A DNA stretch of 43,231 nucleotides from Methanomicrobiaceae archaeon (GCA_016926855.1 JAFGNT010000023.1:1-43231); one strand, 5' to 3'. Numbered from the stretch's first letter, positions 16,517 to 24,053 are shown. Numbers and translations are program-made. Notes: generated by a model from the sequence alone, not told the origin.

Positions 16517-17758
16517 TTATGCAACCCCCATGAGGATGCCGGCGGCATGGATCAGCCCGCCGTAGACAAAGACCACTGCGAACAGCACCCCGACCGCCGC
16601 GAGCATCTGTTTCCATCCTTCCCGCAGCATCATCACAAAGGTGGCGACGCAGGGGAAGTAGATGGAGATCAGCACGACGGAGGTGATCATCTGGTAGGGA
16701 GTCATGGCGATGGTGGAGAGCTGCGCGACGGCGAGATCTTTTCGCAGGAATGCCGCAATAAGCGGTCCTACGGTCTCTTTCGGAACGCCGAACCACGTAA
16801 CGAAGAGCGGCTCGAAGAGATCTGCGAGCGCCCCGATAACGCCGGCCAGATAGAGGAGGTTGACGAGCAGCACGCCGAAGAGCACGAAGGGCACCGCCTC
16901 TTTCAAAAACCCCTTCGTCCGGGTCCAGAGTTTTCGTGCGACGTTCTCCCATGCCGGCCAGTGGTAGGGCGGGACATCGATGAGGATCTCGGGATTTTCA
17001 CCGGGGATGATCCGGTCGAGCACGAAGCCGAAGATCCCGAAACCGCATATCAGGTAGAGCATCACCGGCCCGACAAGGTCGGGGATGACATCCCGCATCA
17101 CGCCGAGCTGGGCCCCGCAGGGGATGAAGATGGCAAGCAGGGTCATCATCATGAACCGCTGCTTCCGGGTCTCCAGGATTCGGGTCGCCGTCACCGCCGG
17201 CACATTGCACCCGAGCCCGAGGATCGCCGGTATGATGGCATACCCGTGCAGCCCGATCCGGTGGAGCACGGTGTCCATCAGCACTGCCAGACGCGGCAGG
17301 TAGCCCGAATCTTCGAGGAGGGTCATCATCAGGTAGAAGATGAGCACCGCCGGCAGCACCACGCCGATGGCGACGAAGAGGCCGGAGGTGAGCATGCCGA
17401 ATGCTTCGAAGCAGGTCTCCGCAAGCGGATCGCCCACCGCGAGATAGTAGAGAAGGCTGTCCGGGCCGGGCCATGCGGCCTGGAGCCACGGGAGCCAGTG
17501 GTCGTCGAAGAGCCTGACCATGAACCCGTCGGTGACAAGGGTTCCGGCGAAGGATCCGAAGATGCTCCAGAACGCATACAGCACGGCAACGGCCACCGGA
17601 ATGCCGGTTGCGGGTTTCACCGTGAGCTCGCCGAGGATGTCGCCGATCGTCTGCCGGTATGTGCCGACGGTGACGGTCCGCTCTGCGATGGCGTCGACGA
17701 GGTCCCAGCGCTCATTCGTGGTCAGCTTCACCGGCCGCACACCCCGCAGCCGCTGCAT
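16517..17758 (-). CDS. feoB: FeoB membrane (permease) domain as a separate protein
   Basis: This 413-residue protein is the membrane half of the ferrous-iron transporter FeoB, without the GTPase. It contains the two gate-like Cys motifs of FeoB: GLGCNVPAVTATRILETR (about residues 178-195) and IFIPCGAQLGVM (about 210-221). Later come FLRKDLA and a final block of helices (ISIYFPCVATFVMMLREG). About eight to ten spans are likely. The start is ATG 17758, which lies 31 bases inside the end of the GTPase gene in another frame. The two genes therefore overlap, and FeoB is made as two polypeptides unless a frameshift joins them. It should import Fe(II) together with the GTPase protein. Confidence 0.88.
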   Translation of the reverse strand: MQRLRGVRPVKLTTNERWDLVDAIAERTVTVGTYRQTIGDILGELTVKPATGIPVAVAVLYAFWSIFGSFAGTLVTDGFMVRLFDDHWLPWLQAAWPGPDSLLYYLAVGDPLAETCFEAFGMLTSGLFVAIGVVLPAVLIFYLMMTLLEDSGYLPRLAVLMDTVLHRIGLHGYAIIPAILGLGCNVPAVTATRILETRKQRFMMMTLLAIFIPCGAQLGVMRDVIPDLVGPVMLYLICGFGIFGFVLDRIIPGENPEILIDVPPYHWPAWENVARKLWTRTKGFLKEAVPFVLFGVLLVNLLYLAGVIGALADLFEPLFVTWFGVPKETVGPLIAAFLRKDLAVAQLSTIAMTPYQMITSVVLISIYFPCVATFVMMLREGWKQMLAAVGVLFAVVFVYGGLIHAAGILMGVA

Positions 17759-18339
17759 CCCGACCGTAGTGCCACCATCTCTTCCGCAGCCCCGTCGCCG
17801 TTCAACCGGCCGCTGATGGCGCTGATATCCGCAGCCTTCGCGTTTCGGATCATCCCGGCAAGCTGTTTGACGCCCTCGCCGCTGATGGCGGTCGTCTCTA
17901 TTACCGGGATGCCGAGCACCCGCTCCATTTCGGCTGCATCGACGCTGATGTGTTTGTCATGCGCCGCATCCGTCATGTTGAGTGCGATGATGCACGGGAC
18001 ACCCCGTTCGATGACCTCGAGGGCAAGGTAGAGTCCGCGCTCGATCCTCGTTGCATCGAGGACGAGCAGCACGACGGCACCGGGGTATTCGCCAAGCAGG
18101 CGGACGGCCACCTCTTCGGCGGCGTCCCGTGGTGTTAGCGAGTAGGTGCCGGGCACGTCGATGATCGTACAGGTCCGGTGCGCCTCGATCAGGGTTCCTT
18201 CCGTGTAGTCGACGGTGGTTCCGGGATAGTTGGAGACGACTGCGTTCGCCCCGGTGAGCCGGTTGAAGAGCGCGCTCTTCCCCACGTTCGGGTTGCCCAC
18301 CATGAGGACCGTGGTCCCGGTATCGATTGGTTCGTTCAT
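17728..18339 (-). CDS. feoB: FeoB GTPase domain as a separate protein
   Basis: A 203-residue GTPase matching the N-terminal G domain of FeoB. G1 is GNPNVGKSALF (residues 16-26), G2 YPGTTVDYTEG, G3 DVPGTYSLTPRD, G4 NMTD and G5 AISGEG. After the G domain, the helical GDI region normally found before the membrane domain is missing or very short. The protein ends in a Cys cluster, SGCSGCGVCGR, not part of the standard FeoB. The start ATG 18339 has an excellent Shine-Dalgarno sequence (AGGAGG). Its 3' end overlaps the permease gene by 31 bases in a different frame. It drives or gates Fe(II) transport by GTP hydrolysis in normal FeoB; here it must act as a separate soluble subunit. Confidence 0.88.
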   Translation of the reverse strand: MNEPIDTGTTVLMVGNPNVGKSALFNRLTGANAVVSNYPGTTVDYTEGTLIEAHRTCTIIDVPGTYSLTPRDAAEEVAVRLLGEYPGAVVLLVLDATRIERGLYLALEVIERGVPCIIALNMTDAAHDKHISVDAAEMERVLGIPVIETTAISGEGVKQLAGMIRNAKAADISAISGRLNGDGAAEEMVALRSGCSGCGVCGR

Positions 18340-18363
18340 TTTTTTCCTCCTATCCGCCCTGTG

Positions 18364-18585
18364 TCATCCGGTCTCGACCGTCACCTGCTCTGCCATCCTG
18401 ATCCCCATGGCGATCTCCACTTCGCCGATGAGCACGACGACAGGGCCTTTGATGGGCTGTTTTGTAACCATTTTCAGCCCTTTTCCCTTCCTGAGGCCCA
18501 TGCAGTTCAGTTCTCGCCCTGATGCCAGGATCTCCGTGACGACGCCGGTTTCGCCGAATGCCAGTTCCGAGAGTTTCTTTCTCAT
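18364..18585 (-). CDS. feoA: FeoA-domain protein, second copy
   Basis: A 73-residue SH3-like FeoA protein. It reads KLSELAFGETGVVTEILASG, then ELNCMGLRKGKGLKMV, GPVVVLIGEVEIAMGIRMAEQVTV, which is the usual order of a strand pair, the MGLRKG turn and the final MA-x-x-I/V strand. FeoA is a small cytoplasmic protein needed for FeoB function and is thought to contact the FeoB GTPase. The start ATG 18585 overlaps the stop of the preceding feoA (ATGA), so the two are coupled. A further 25 bases separate it from the GTPase gene. Two FeoA proteins may form a heteromeric partner for the split FeoB. Confidence 0.85.
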   Translation of the reverse strand: MRKKLSELAFGETGVVTEILASGRELNCMGLRKGKGLKMVTKQPIKGPVVVLIGEVEIAMGIRMAEQVTVETG

Positions 18586-18806
18586 GAATTCAGCCTCATG
18601 ACCCTGATTTTTTGGGCCATGTCCCTCCCGAGAGCGAGGATGCTCCCCTTCACCTCGACGATGACGGGCCCGCGGGAGCAGGATATAATCTTCACCGTGC
18701 AGCCGTCGGCGATGCCTCGGAGGGCGAGCTGCTGCCTGAAGCCATGTCCCCCTAAGATAGCCGTGACGCGTGCACAATCATTAGAATTCAAATCGGTTAG
18801 CATCAT
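18582..18806 (-). CDS. feoA: FeoA-domain protein, first gene of the feo operon
   Basis: A 74-residue FeoA. Motifs are CARVTAILGGHGFRQQLALR, GIADGCTVKIISCSRGPVIV and KGSILALGRDMAQKIRV, the typical three-strand SH3-like pattern with the LALRGI turn. It differs clearly from the second copy, so the pair is not a recent duplication. It begins at ATG 18806 (or 18803; the sequence is ATGATG). The TATA box at about 18822-18830 is only some 20 bases upstream, so the mRNA is likely leaderless or nearly so, consistent with the lack of a ribosome binding site. It heads the operon feoA-feoA-feoB(G)-feoB(M)-membrane protein. Confidence 0.85.
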   Translation of the reverse strand: MMLTDLNSNDCARVTAILGGHGFRQQLALRGIADGCTVKIISCSRGPVIVEVKGSILALGRDMAQKIRVMRLNS

Positions 18807-18821
18807 GCGTTCTGTTCCGTC

Positions 18822-18860
18822 TATATATCTGGCGTTAGGTCGGTATCAACTAGGCCCTAA
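18822..18860 (-). promoter_or_regulatory. feo promoter with candidate DtxR-type operator
   Basis: TATATA (18822-18829) and the block shared with the serpin promoter (18823-18836) lie just upstream of feoA. Directly next to them an inverted repeat TTAGG (18835-18839) / CCTAA (18856-18860) resembles the arms of DtxR/IdeR boxes, although its 16-base spacing is wider than the classic 19-bp box. Further up, GATTTTTT-C-A-AAAAAATC (18899-18916) forms a near-perfect AT-rich palindrome. Confidence 0.45.
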
Positions 18861-19000
18861 TAAGATTCGGTTTTTGGGAAAAAATCTAAAAGTATTTGGA
18901 TTTTTTCAAAAAAATCGAAAAAAAATCAGGTACCGGGCAGACACCGGAGTTGTTCCCGCATCGGCATCGCCCTGCCGGCCAGCTGCTCCCGGTATAGGAA

Positions 19001-19046
19001 TAATGATTGTTTTAATGGAAATGTTTAAAATAAATCATTATATATT
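19001..19046 (+). promoter_or_regulatory. Promoter and inverted repeat ahead of the molbindin gene
   Basis: TAATGATT (19001-19008) and AATCATTA (19033-19040) are perfect inverted arms 24 bases apart. The right arm runs into a TATA box (TTATATATT, 19038-19046) about 20-25 bases before the ATG at 19064. A protein binding both arms would control access to the TATA box. The regulator is unknown. Confidence 0.45.
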
Positions 19047-19063
19047 CCATGCCGGTGAACACC

Positions 19064-19273
19064 ATGGAGATTAGTGCGCGAAACGTATTTACGGGAACAG
19101 TCATTTCAATCCAGTACGGCCAGATCCTTGCCGAGCTTGTCATCGAACTCCCCGGCGGGCTGGAGATCACGTCGCTCATCACGAAAAAATCGGCAGAGCG
19201 GATGCATCTTGCCGAGGGAAGGAAAGTCTCGACGATCATTAAAGCGTCAAACGTAATGGTGGCACTGGACTAG
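19064..19273 (+). CDS. Molbindin-like Mop/TOBE-domain protein
   Basis: A single Mop (TOBE) domain of 69 residues. It starts MEISARNVFTGTVISIQYG, then ILAELVIELPGG, LEITSLITKKSAERM, and ends GRKVSTIIKASNVMVALD, which is the standard Mop fold including SARN and the KASNVM strand. Such proteins bind molybdate or tungstate oxyanions in oligomers and serve as storage or as modules of ModE and ModC. Methanogens need Mo or W for formylmethanofuran dehydrogenase. I chose ATG 19064 because SARN homologues begin there; ATG 19049 is in frame. The stop is TAG, with no second stop nearby. It is transcribed alone, divergent from feo. Confidence 0.88.
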   Translation: MEISARNVFTGTVISIQYGQILAELVIELPGGLEITSLITKKSAERMHLAEGRKVSTIIKASNVMVALD

Positions 19274-19312
19274 GACGTCCTGTGCCGGTTTACGGTTTGC
19301 CGCTGCCGGGAT

Positions 19313-19471
19313 TCACTCCCCCATCAGGGGCATGTCACAGGTGGGGCACTTCTGATTACGGCACGGCACGCCGGCAGTTTTTTCTGCACGATATCCGCAT
19401 TTAGGGCAGACGCATGCCGTCGGCGGATTGCCGCGTCGCCGCCTCCCTCCTCCGTAACTGACATCAGGAAT
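19313..19471 (-). CDS. Small zinc-ribbon protein, apparent ATT start
   Basis: A 52-residue frame encodes a clear zinc ribbon: CVCPKCGYRAEKTAGVPC then NQKCPTCDMPLMGE, preceded by an Arg/Gly-rich segment (SYGGGRRRRGNPP). The two CxxC knuckles and the length fit small archaeal zinc-ribbon proteins of unknown function. No ATG, GTG or TTG precedes it in frame; a TGA closes the frame two codons upstream of the ATT at 19471. That ATT has GGTGA six bases before it, exactly where a start codon should be. Either ATT is used as the start, or an ATG has decayed and the gene is silent. It lies between the molbindin gene and the broken serpin, convergent with the former. Confidence 0.6.
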   Translation of the reverse strand: MPDVSYGGGRRRRGNPPTACVCPKCGYRAEKTAGVPCRNQKCPTCDMPLMGE

Positions 19472-19568
19472 TTTCTTTCACCGCCGGAGTATCTCTCCTC
19501 TCCGGCATAAGTGTTTGGCTGAAATATCTTCCGGCAGGAAGCGGCGGGATGCCGGGACAGGGCGTGGG

Positions 19569-19593
19569 AAAAGAGGAGCAGCGGAGATCCTCC
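19569..19593 (-). terminator. Hairpin plus T-tract after the broken serpin
   Basis: Minus strand: GGAG-GAT-CTCC (19583-19593) is followed by a CTCTTTT run ending at 19569. It matches the terminator candidate after the intact serpin in order and spacing, showing that the duplicated unit included its 3' flank. Confidence 0.45.
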
Positions 19594-19616
19594 TCTCCCT
19601 CCTCTCCGGTAAGAAA

Positions 19617-20951
19617 TTATGACCCGTCCGGTGCCACGATACGCCCCATAAAGAGAATAGTTCCGGTCTCGTCGTCCCGGATGAAAAAGAGGAACGGGTC
19701 TTCCGCCCTGAATTTGGGAATGTGCTCTGGAGCCGCATTCTTTCCCAGGATGACGGCCGTCGCGGCGGCAGCCTCTGTTCCCTCCTCGTTCACATCGAGA
19801 AAGGCCTGGTGGATGACATCGGTGATGACGAGGTCGCGGGTTCCATCCAAACCCGAGAAATCCGCAGCACTGGTAAAGGCAGTCGGCATTCCCATTTCAT
19901 CGAGCGTTTTCGGCAGGAAATACTTCGTCTCGAGCGTGAATTTCGGGAGCCAGACCCTGACACGGCGGGATGTCGCCGATTCCTGCCATGCTGCGATGTT
20001 CTCTTTCGTGAGGGATCGCTCGATCACCCAAAGATCATCTCCTTTCGGAAGGAGAATGATCATGGAGAGTTTTGTACCGCTTCCGTGTTCGTACGGCATT
20101 CCGAGGAGCTGGAGGTCGTCGGTTTCCGCGTACATATACACGGCATCGTCATCTGTCCTCTTCATCATCGGCGCCCGGACGGGTGTTCCCGGTGCGGTTG
20201 TGAAATCGGCTTCGCGGGTTTTGTTTTTGTCGAACGGCAAAGCCCAGTCGCCCCTGAAGGAGATCGCATTGGTGATCACGAGCCGTGTGCCCGGATCGAT
20301 GGCATCGGGAGGAATCAAATCCCTGATTTTCTGCCCGGTCTTTTTCTCAAACTAGGCGTTGATAATCTGCCGCGATTCGTCTGGGCTGGTGATGAAATCG
20401 AGGTTCGTGGTCTTTGCGCCGTACCAGGTTTCAATTGTGGCGATAGAGTCCGGGAGGAACCCATGCGCCTTTTCCGCCCACAATGCGTTTGCGGTGCGCA
20501 GGGTGTAGCTCGCATCTCCGGCGTTCAGTCGTGTGTCCATGCCGGAGAATCCTTCTCTCAGTGTGGCGCTGTCATCCGGAAAATGCAGAACAGAGCGCAT
20601 TTCATCGGCGGTCGTGCCGCGGGCCCCCTCGTACGTTATCGCGAGGGCCGACGCGAGGGAAAAGGGCGAGAAGAAGAGGTTGCTTTCCGAATATTCGGGA
20701 TCCGCGGCCAGACGGGAATAGAGGTCGCAGGCGAACCGATTGTTCGCATCCACGACTGCCTCCAGGGCGGGTCCCGGCGGTTCGGCGGCGGGCGCTGCCG
20801 GCCCCATGCCGGTGCATCCGGCACCTATCATGCAGAGAACAATGAAGGCCGCAAGGGTCCCGTCCCTGATGGTTCTTCGGTCCGTACCGGGCACTGGGAT
20901 GGAACCGGCATTATAGCCGGTGTTAGGTGCGGTTTTTTTCGAAGGTTTCAT
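19617..20951 (-). pseudogene. Second serpin, interrupted by an in-frame TAG
   Basis: This is a paralogue of the serpin at 11828-13126, with motifs NLFFSPFSLASALAITYEG, TLRTANALWAEK, VITNAISFRGDW and FLFFIRDDETGTILFMGRI. A lipobox (IGAGC) lies near its N-terminus. One TAG at 20352-20354 splits it: the frame reads RQIINA, stop, FEKKTGQKI, whereas the intact copy has GTINRWVEEQTEEKI, so the stop replaces the conserved Trp (TGG to TAG). The hinge is EGTEAAAAT, but the reactive loop differs (AVILGKNAAPEHIPKF). The codon matching the intact copy's ATG is ACG; the only usable ATG (20951) lies in what was promoter sequence. Probably a recent pseudogene, unless TAG is read through. Confidence 0.85.
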
Positions 20952-21044
20952 GGTGCGCCGCCCCGCGGCGGTGTCGATCAATACCGCCTTGCATAGCTTT
21001 AATGCCGGACTCTCCCATCGAAAGCCTAAAGGTGGCTTGTTCAC

Positions 21045-22439
21045 ATGCGACTTCTCTTCCTCTTCAATCTAATCGTCGCCTGCCTGCTGGTGGCGCCTGC
21101 GTGCGCTGCCGCGCCGGCAATCGACTGGGAAACGGCCTATGGCGGCGGAACTGATGAATATCTCTTCTCGATGCCCCCGCTCGGGGGCGGCAGCGTGCTG
21201 GTCTTCGGTTCGGGAAACTATAACATGGATGTATGGCTCGCCGAAGTTGCCGATGACGGCACCGGTGGCCCGGAGCAGTATTTCGGGGGAACAGATCTGG
21301 ACCGCGGCATAATGATGGCGGCGACCGCCGACGGCGGGTGGATATTCGCCGCAGTGACGAGATCCGACGACGAGGATGTCTCCGGCAATCATGGCAGTAT
21401 TGATGCATGGGTGGTGAAGCTCACCTCCTCCCGGATGATCGAATGGCAGCGATGCCTCGGCGGAACCGGTCTTGACGAAGCATACGGGGTGATCCAGACA
21501 GCGGACGGCGGCTACCTCGTGACCGGGGTGACCACATCGTCGGAGCTTGACGGCTATTCTGCAGGGTACGAGGCATTTGCAGCAAAGCTCTTTTCTGACG
21601 GAACGCCCGACTGGCTGAACTGCTACGGCGGCTCGGGTCATGACCGTGCTCTTGATGCGATCCAGACCACCGACGGCGGGTACCTGATCCGTGGCGTTAC
21701 AGATTCCACTGTTCTCCCCTGCTACCACGACAGCTGGGATCTCTGGCTTGTCAAGATCACCGCAGCGGGCGCCGTCGAATGGCAGCGGTGTTACGGGGGT
21801 TCCGAAATGGAGATCAACTATCTGTATGACTATGGTTCGGGGCTCATCGAGCAGGCAGACGGCTATATCGTGCTCGCAACAGCCCGGTCAACGGATGGCG
21901 ACGTGACGGTGCCTGTCCAGGGCTTTGACGATATCTGGATCCTGAAGGCTGACAAAAGCACCGGCGCCATCCTTGGCCAGGCAGCATTCGGCGGGGAATC
22001 CTCCGAACACTGCGGCACGATACGGCCGGCATCCGGCGGCGGCTATATCGTCGCCGGCAGCACCCGTTCATCCGGGGGCGATATCTCCGGAAAGCACACG
22101 GGTACCGATATCAACGTTGATATCTGGGTCCTCCGGCTCGCGCCCGACTTCTCGCTGCTCTGGCAGAAATGCCTCGGCGGAAGCATGGACGAGTATGGCT
22201 GCGATGTGCTGGAGATGGCGCCCGGGGTCTTTCAGGTTGCCGGCTTTACCAATTCAGCCGACGGCGACGTGACCCGTAGCTATGCCGATCCGCGCTACCT
22301 GGACTATGATGCATGGGTGGTCCGGCTCGTCGCCGAAGAAAGCGGCGATATCCCGGTACCGGAGTTCCCGGGCGTCTTTTCCGCCGCATTCCTGGGAGCG
22401 CTCGGCTGCGCGCTGCTGCTGCTCCGGAGACGGGCCTGA
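21045..22439 (+). CDS. Secreted seven-bladed beta-propeller with PEFP-type sorting tail
   Basis: A 464-residue exported protein. Residues 1-23 form a signal peptide (ending ACAAA). About seven repeats of 50-65 residues follow, each built like EWQRCLGG...DEAYGVIQTADGGYLVTG followed by a D-x-W-V-V-K-L strand, starting near residues 26, 75, 132, 188, 244, 309 and 371. This gives a seven-bladed propeller. The C-terminus reads PVPEFPGVFSAAFLGALG, then a hydrophobic helix and RRR, a PEF-CTERM-like tail expected to be processed by an archaeosortase and anchored to the envelope. The likely role is surface binding. The start is ATG 21045. It is divergent from the broken serpin. No enzyme residues are recognisable. 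Confidence 0.85.
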   Translation: MRLLFLFNLIVACLLVAPACAAAPAIDWETAYGGGTDEYLFSMPPLGGGSVLVFGSGNYNMDVWLAEVADDGTGGPEQYFGGTDLDRGIMMAATADGGWIFAAVTRSDDEDVSGNHGSIDAWVVKLTSSRMIEWQRCLGGTGLDEAYGVIQTADGGYLVTGVTTSSELDGYSAGYEAFAAKLFSDGTPDWLNCYGGSGHDRALDAIQTTDGGYLIRGVTDSTVLPCYHDSWDLWLVKITAAGAVEWQRCYGGSEMEINYLYDYGSGLIEQADGYIVLATARSTDGDVTVPVQGFDDIWILKADKSTGAILGQAAFGGESSEHCGTIRPASGGGYIVAGSTRSSGGDISGKHTGTDINVDIWVLRLAPDFSLLWQKCLGGSMDEYGCDVLEMAPGVFQVAGFTNSADGDVTRSYADPRYLDYDAWVVRLVAEESGDIPVPEFPGVFSAAFLGALGCALLLLRRRA

Positions 22440-22527
22440 AAAAGCCCCCGCATGTTTTTTTGGTGTAGCTGCAACAGCCTCGCATTCTGCGAATAGAATA
22501 TTCATATCAATATATAAGAGCGGGACT

Positions 22528-22848
22528 ATGGCCGATCATGTCACGCTCGGGTTTTTCACCGCCGCTGCGGTGGTTGCCGTTGTCCTCCTCGCCGCCCACC
22601 TGCTGGTCAGGACGGACGGGGGACTGTCCGAGCACACTGCCCCGTACGATGCGGTGGTGACCATCCTCGACGGCGAGGTCGAGGTCTGGGTCGCCGGGCA
22701 GGCGCACCGCATGACGGAGGGCGATACGATCATCTTTCCGGCGCCGGATTCATCACCCGACCGCATCCAGTCGGAAGAGAGCGCCGGTGATGTTCCCCTG
22801 CATATCCCCGAACAGCGTGAGCATTGCGAGGTGTTCTGTCTCCGGTGA
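22528..22848 (+). CDS. Short membrane-anchored cupin-like protein, possibly truncated
   Basis: A 106-residue protein with an N-terminal hydrophobic helix (LGFFTAAAVVAVVLLAAHLLV) and a cupin-like stretch: GLSEHTAPYDAVVTILDGEV, then GQAHRMTEGDTIIFPA. In ordinary small cupins the next residues contain a P-x-x-x-PH motif and a final strand pair; here the sequence continues with an unrelated-looking tail (DSSPDRIQSEESAGD). The N-terminal cupin strand is likewise replaced by the helix. The protein may therefore be a remodelled or decaying cupin. The start ATG 22528 has no ribosome binding site; TATA-like blocks lie at 22494-22521. It stands alone between the propeller and the radical SAM gene. Confidence 0.5.
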   Translation: MADHVTLGFFTAAAVVAVVLLAAHLLVRTDGGLSEHTAPYDAVVTILDGEVEVWVAGQAHRMTEGDTIIFPAPDSSPDRIQSEESAGDVPLHIPEQREHCEVFCLR

Positions 22849-23039
22849 AACGGGTTTCGGTACCTCCCCGCACAGGAGGCAGTTGGCAGTGACTGCGATT
22901 GTACAGATGAGTGCGTATACCGGTAAAATCCAATTGAATCTCATAAATAAGGGATATTTGGCCGTGATAAATGAAATTTTCTTTCCCTCCGCCTCCCCGG
23001 CTGAGAGGAGAATGGGCCCAAAGATTATTGGTCGCGGAT

Positions 23040-24053
23040 ATGCCACGGACGGGTATGAAGGACCTGGAATCCTGTCGCCTGTGCGAGTGGCGGTGCGGCG
23101 TCGACCGCCTGCGGGGAGAGCGCGGGGTATGCCGCATCGGGCGTGCTGAGGTTGCGGCGACGATGTGCTCGGGAACGCTTGCCAGCTATATCGTTACCCT
23201 CCTCGGCTGCTGCTACCGGTGCCTCCACTGCAACGCCTACCGGATCTCGCAGTACCCCGATCCCGGCTGGCACTACGGGGGATATGTGCCGCCGGCGGTG
23301 CTGGTGGCCGACGCCCGGGAGCGGATCGCCGCCTTTTCCGGCCCTCGTATCCGCACGATCGGCTTTACGGGCGGGGACCCGATCATCCACCTCCCCTACA
23401 TCGAAGAGGTGGCCGCCGAGGTGGAGCGGCAGGGGCTTTCCGCGGGGATCGGGATCTCGACCGGAGGATTTGCGACACCGGAAGCGATGGCACGGATCGT
23501 GGACCTCTGCAGGGTGATCACCCTCGAGATCAAGGCGTGGTCGGATCCGGTTCATCGTGCCCTCACCGGGGCGCCCTCAGGCCCCGTGCTCCGGAATGCG
23601 GAGTATCTCGTGCGCGAGGGGCGGGACCGGATCCGGGTGTTCCGGACGGTTGTCATCCCCGGGATGACCGACGGGGAGGTGGGCGAGATCGCGGATTTCA
23701 TTGCCTCGCTCGACCCGACCGTGCCTTACCGGCTCATCGGGTTTCGGCCGAATAATGTTCTCTATTACCATCCCGGTCCTTCACGGGAAGAGATGGAGCG
23801 GCTCTCTGGGATCTGCCGTGATGCGGGGCTTTCAGATGTGAAATGGAGCGGATATTATCCCGAGGCGGTGCCGGATCAGGTCGCCGCCGAAGCATCGCGG
23901 CTCACCGGTTCGTATGCAGGGAATCCTGCAGCAGCGCTCACTGCCGCCTATGCTGCCGTGTGCGGATGCCCCACTCACCCCCGGAACTGCGGGGCATGCC
24001 CCCTTCGCGACCGCTGTCCCGCAACGCTCAGGGAACCCTGGCGGGGGAGATAG
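23040..24053 (+). CDS. Radical SAM protein with extra N- and C-terminal Cys clusters
   Basis: A radical SAM enzyme of about 338 residues. The N-terminal CRLCEWRCGVDRLRGERGVC motif occurs in PflA-related radical SAM proteins. The 4Fe-4S motif is CX3CX2C within GCCYRCLHCNAY (about residues 58-69). The SAM-binding GGE motif appears as FTGGDP. The C-terminal 40 residues carry five Cys in CGCPTHPRNCGACPLRDRCP, probably a second iron-sulfur cluster. The substrate is unknown. The start is ATG 23040 or 23055; neither has a strong ribosome binding site, and the frame extends back to 22971. The stop is TAG with no second stop close by. It has no operon partner except possibly the tiny membrane gene downstream. 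Confidence 0.8.
   Translation: MPRTGMKDLESCRLCEWRCGVDRLRGERGVCRIGRAEVAATMCSGTLASYIVTLLGCCYRCLHCNAYRISQYPDPGWHYGGYVPPAVLVADARERIAAFSGPRIRTIGFTGGDPIIHLPYIEEVAAEVERQGLSAGIGISTGGFATPEAMARIVDLCRVITLEIKAWSDPVHRALTGAPSGPVLRNAEYLVREGRDRIRVFRTVVIPGMTDGEVGEIADFIASLDPTVPYRLIGFRPNNVLYYHPGPSREEMERLSGICRDAGLSDVKWSGYYPEAVPDQVAAEASRLTGSYAGNPAAALTAAYAAVCGCPTHPRNCGACPLRDRCPATLREPWRGR

Noticed and set aside
16304-18031. Plus-strand open frame of 575 codons opposite the feo genes
   Set aside because: His/Asp/Glu-rich antisense frame without motifs; the minus strand holds well-supported FeoB parts.
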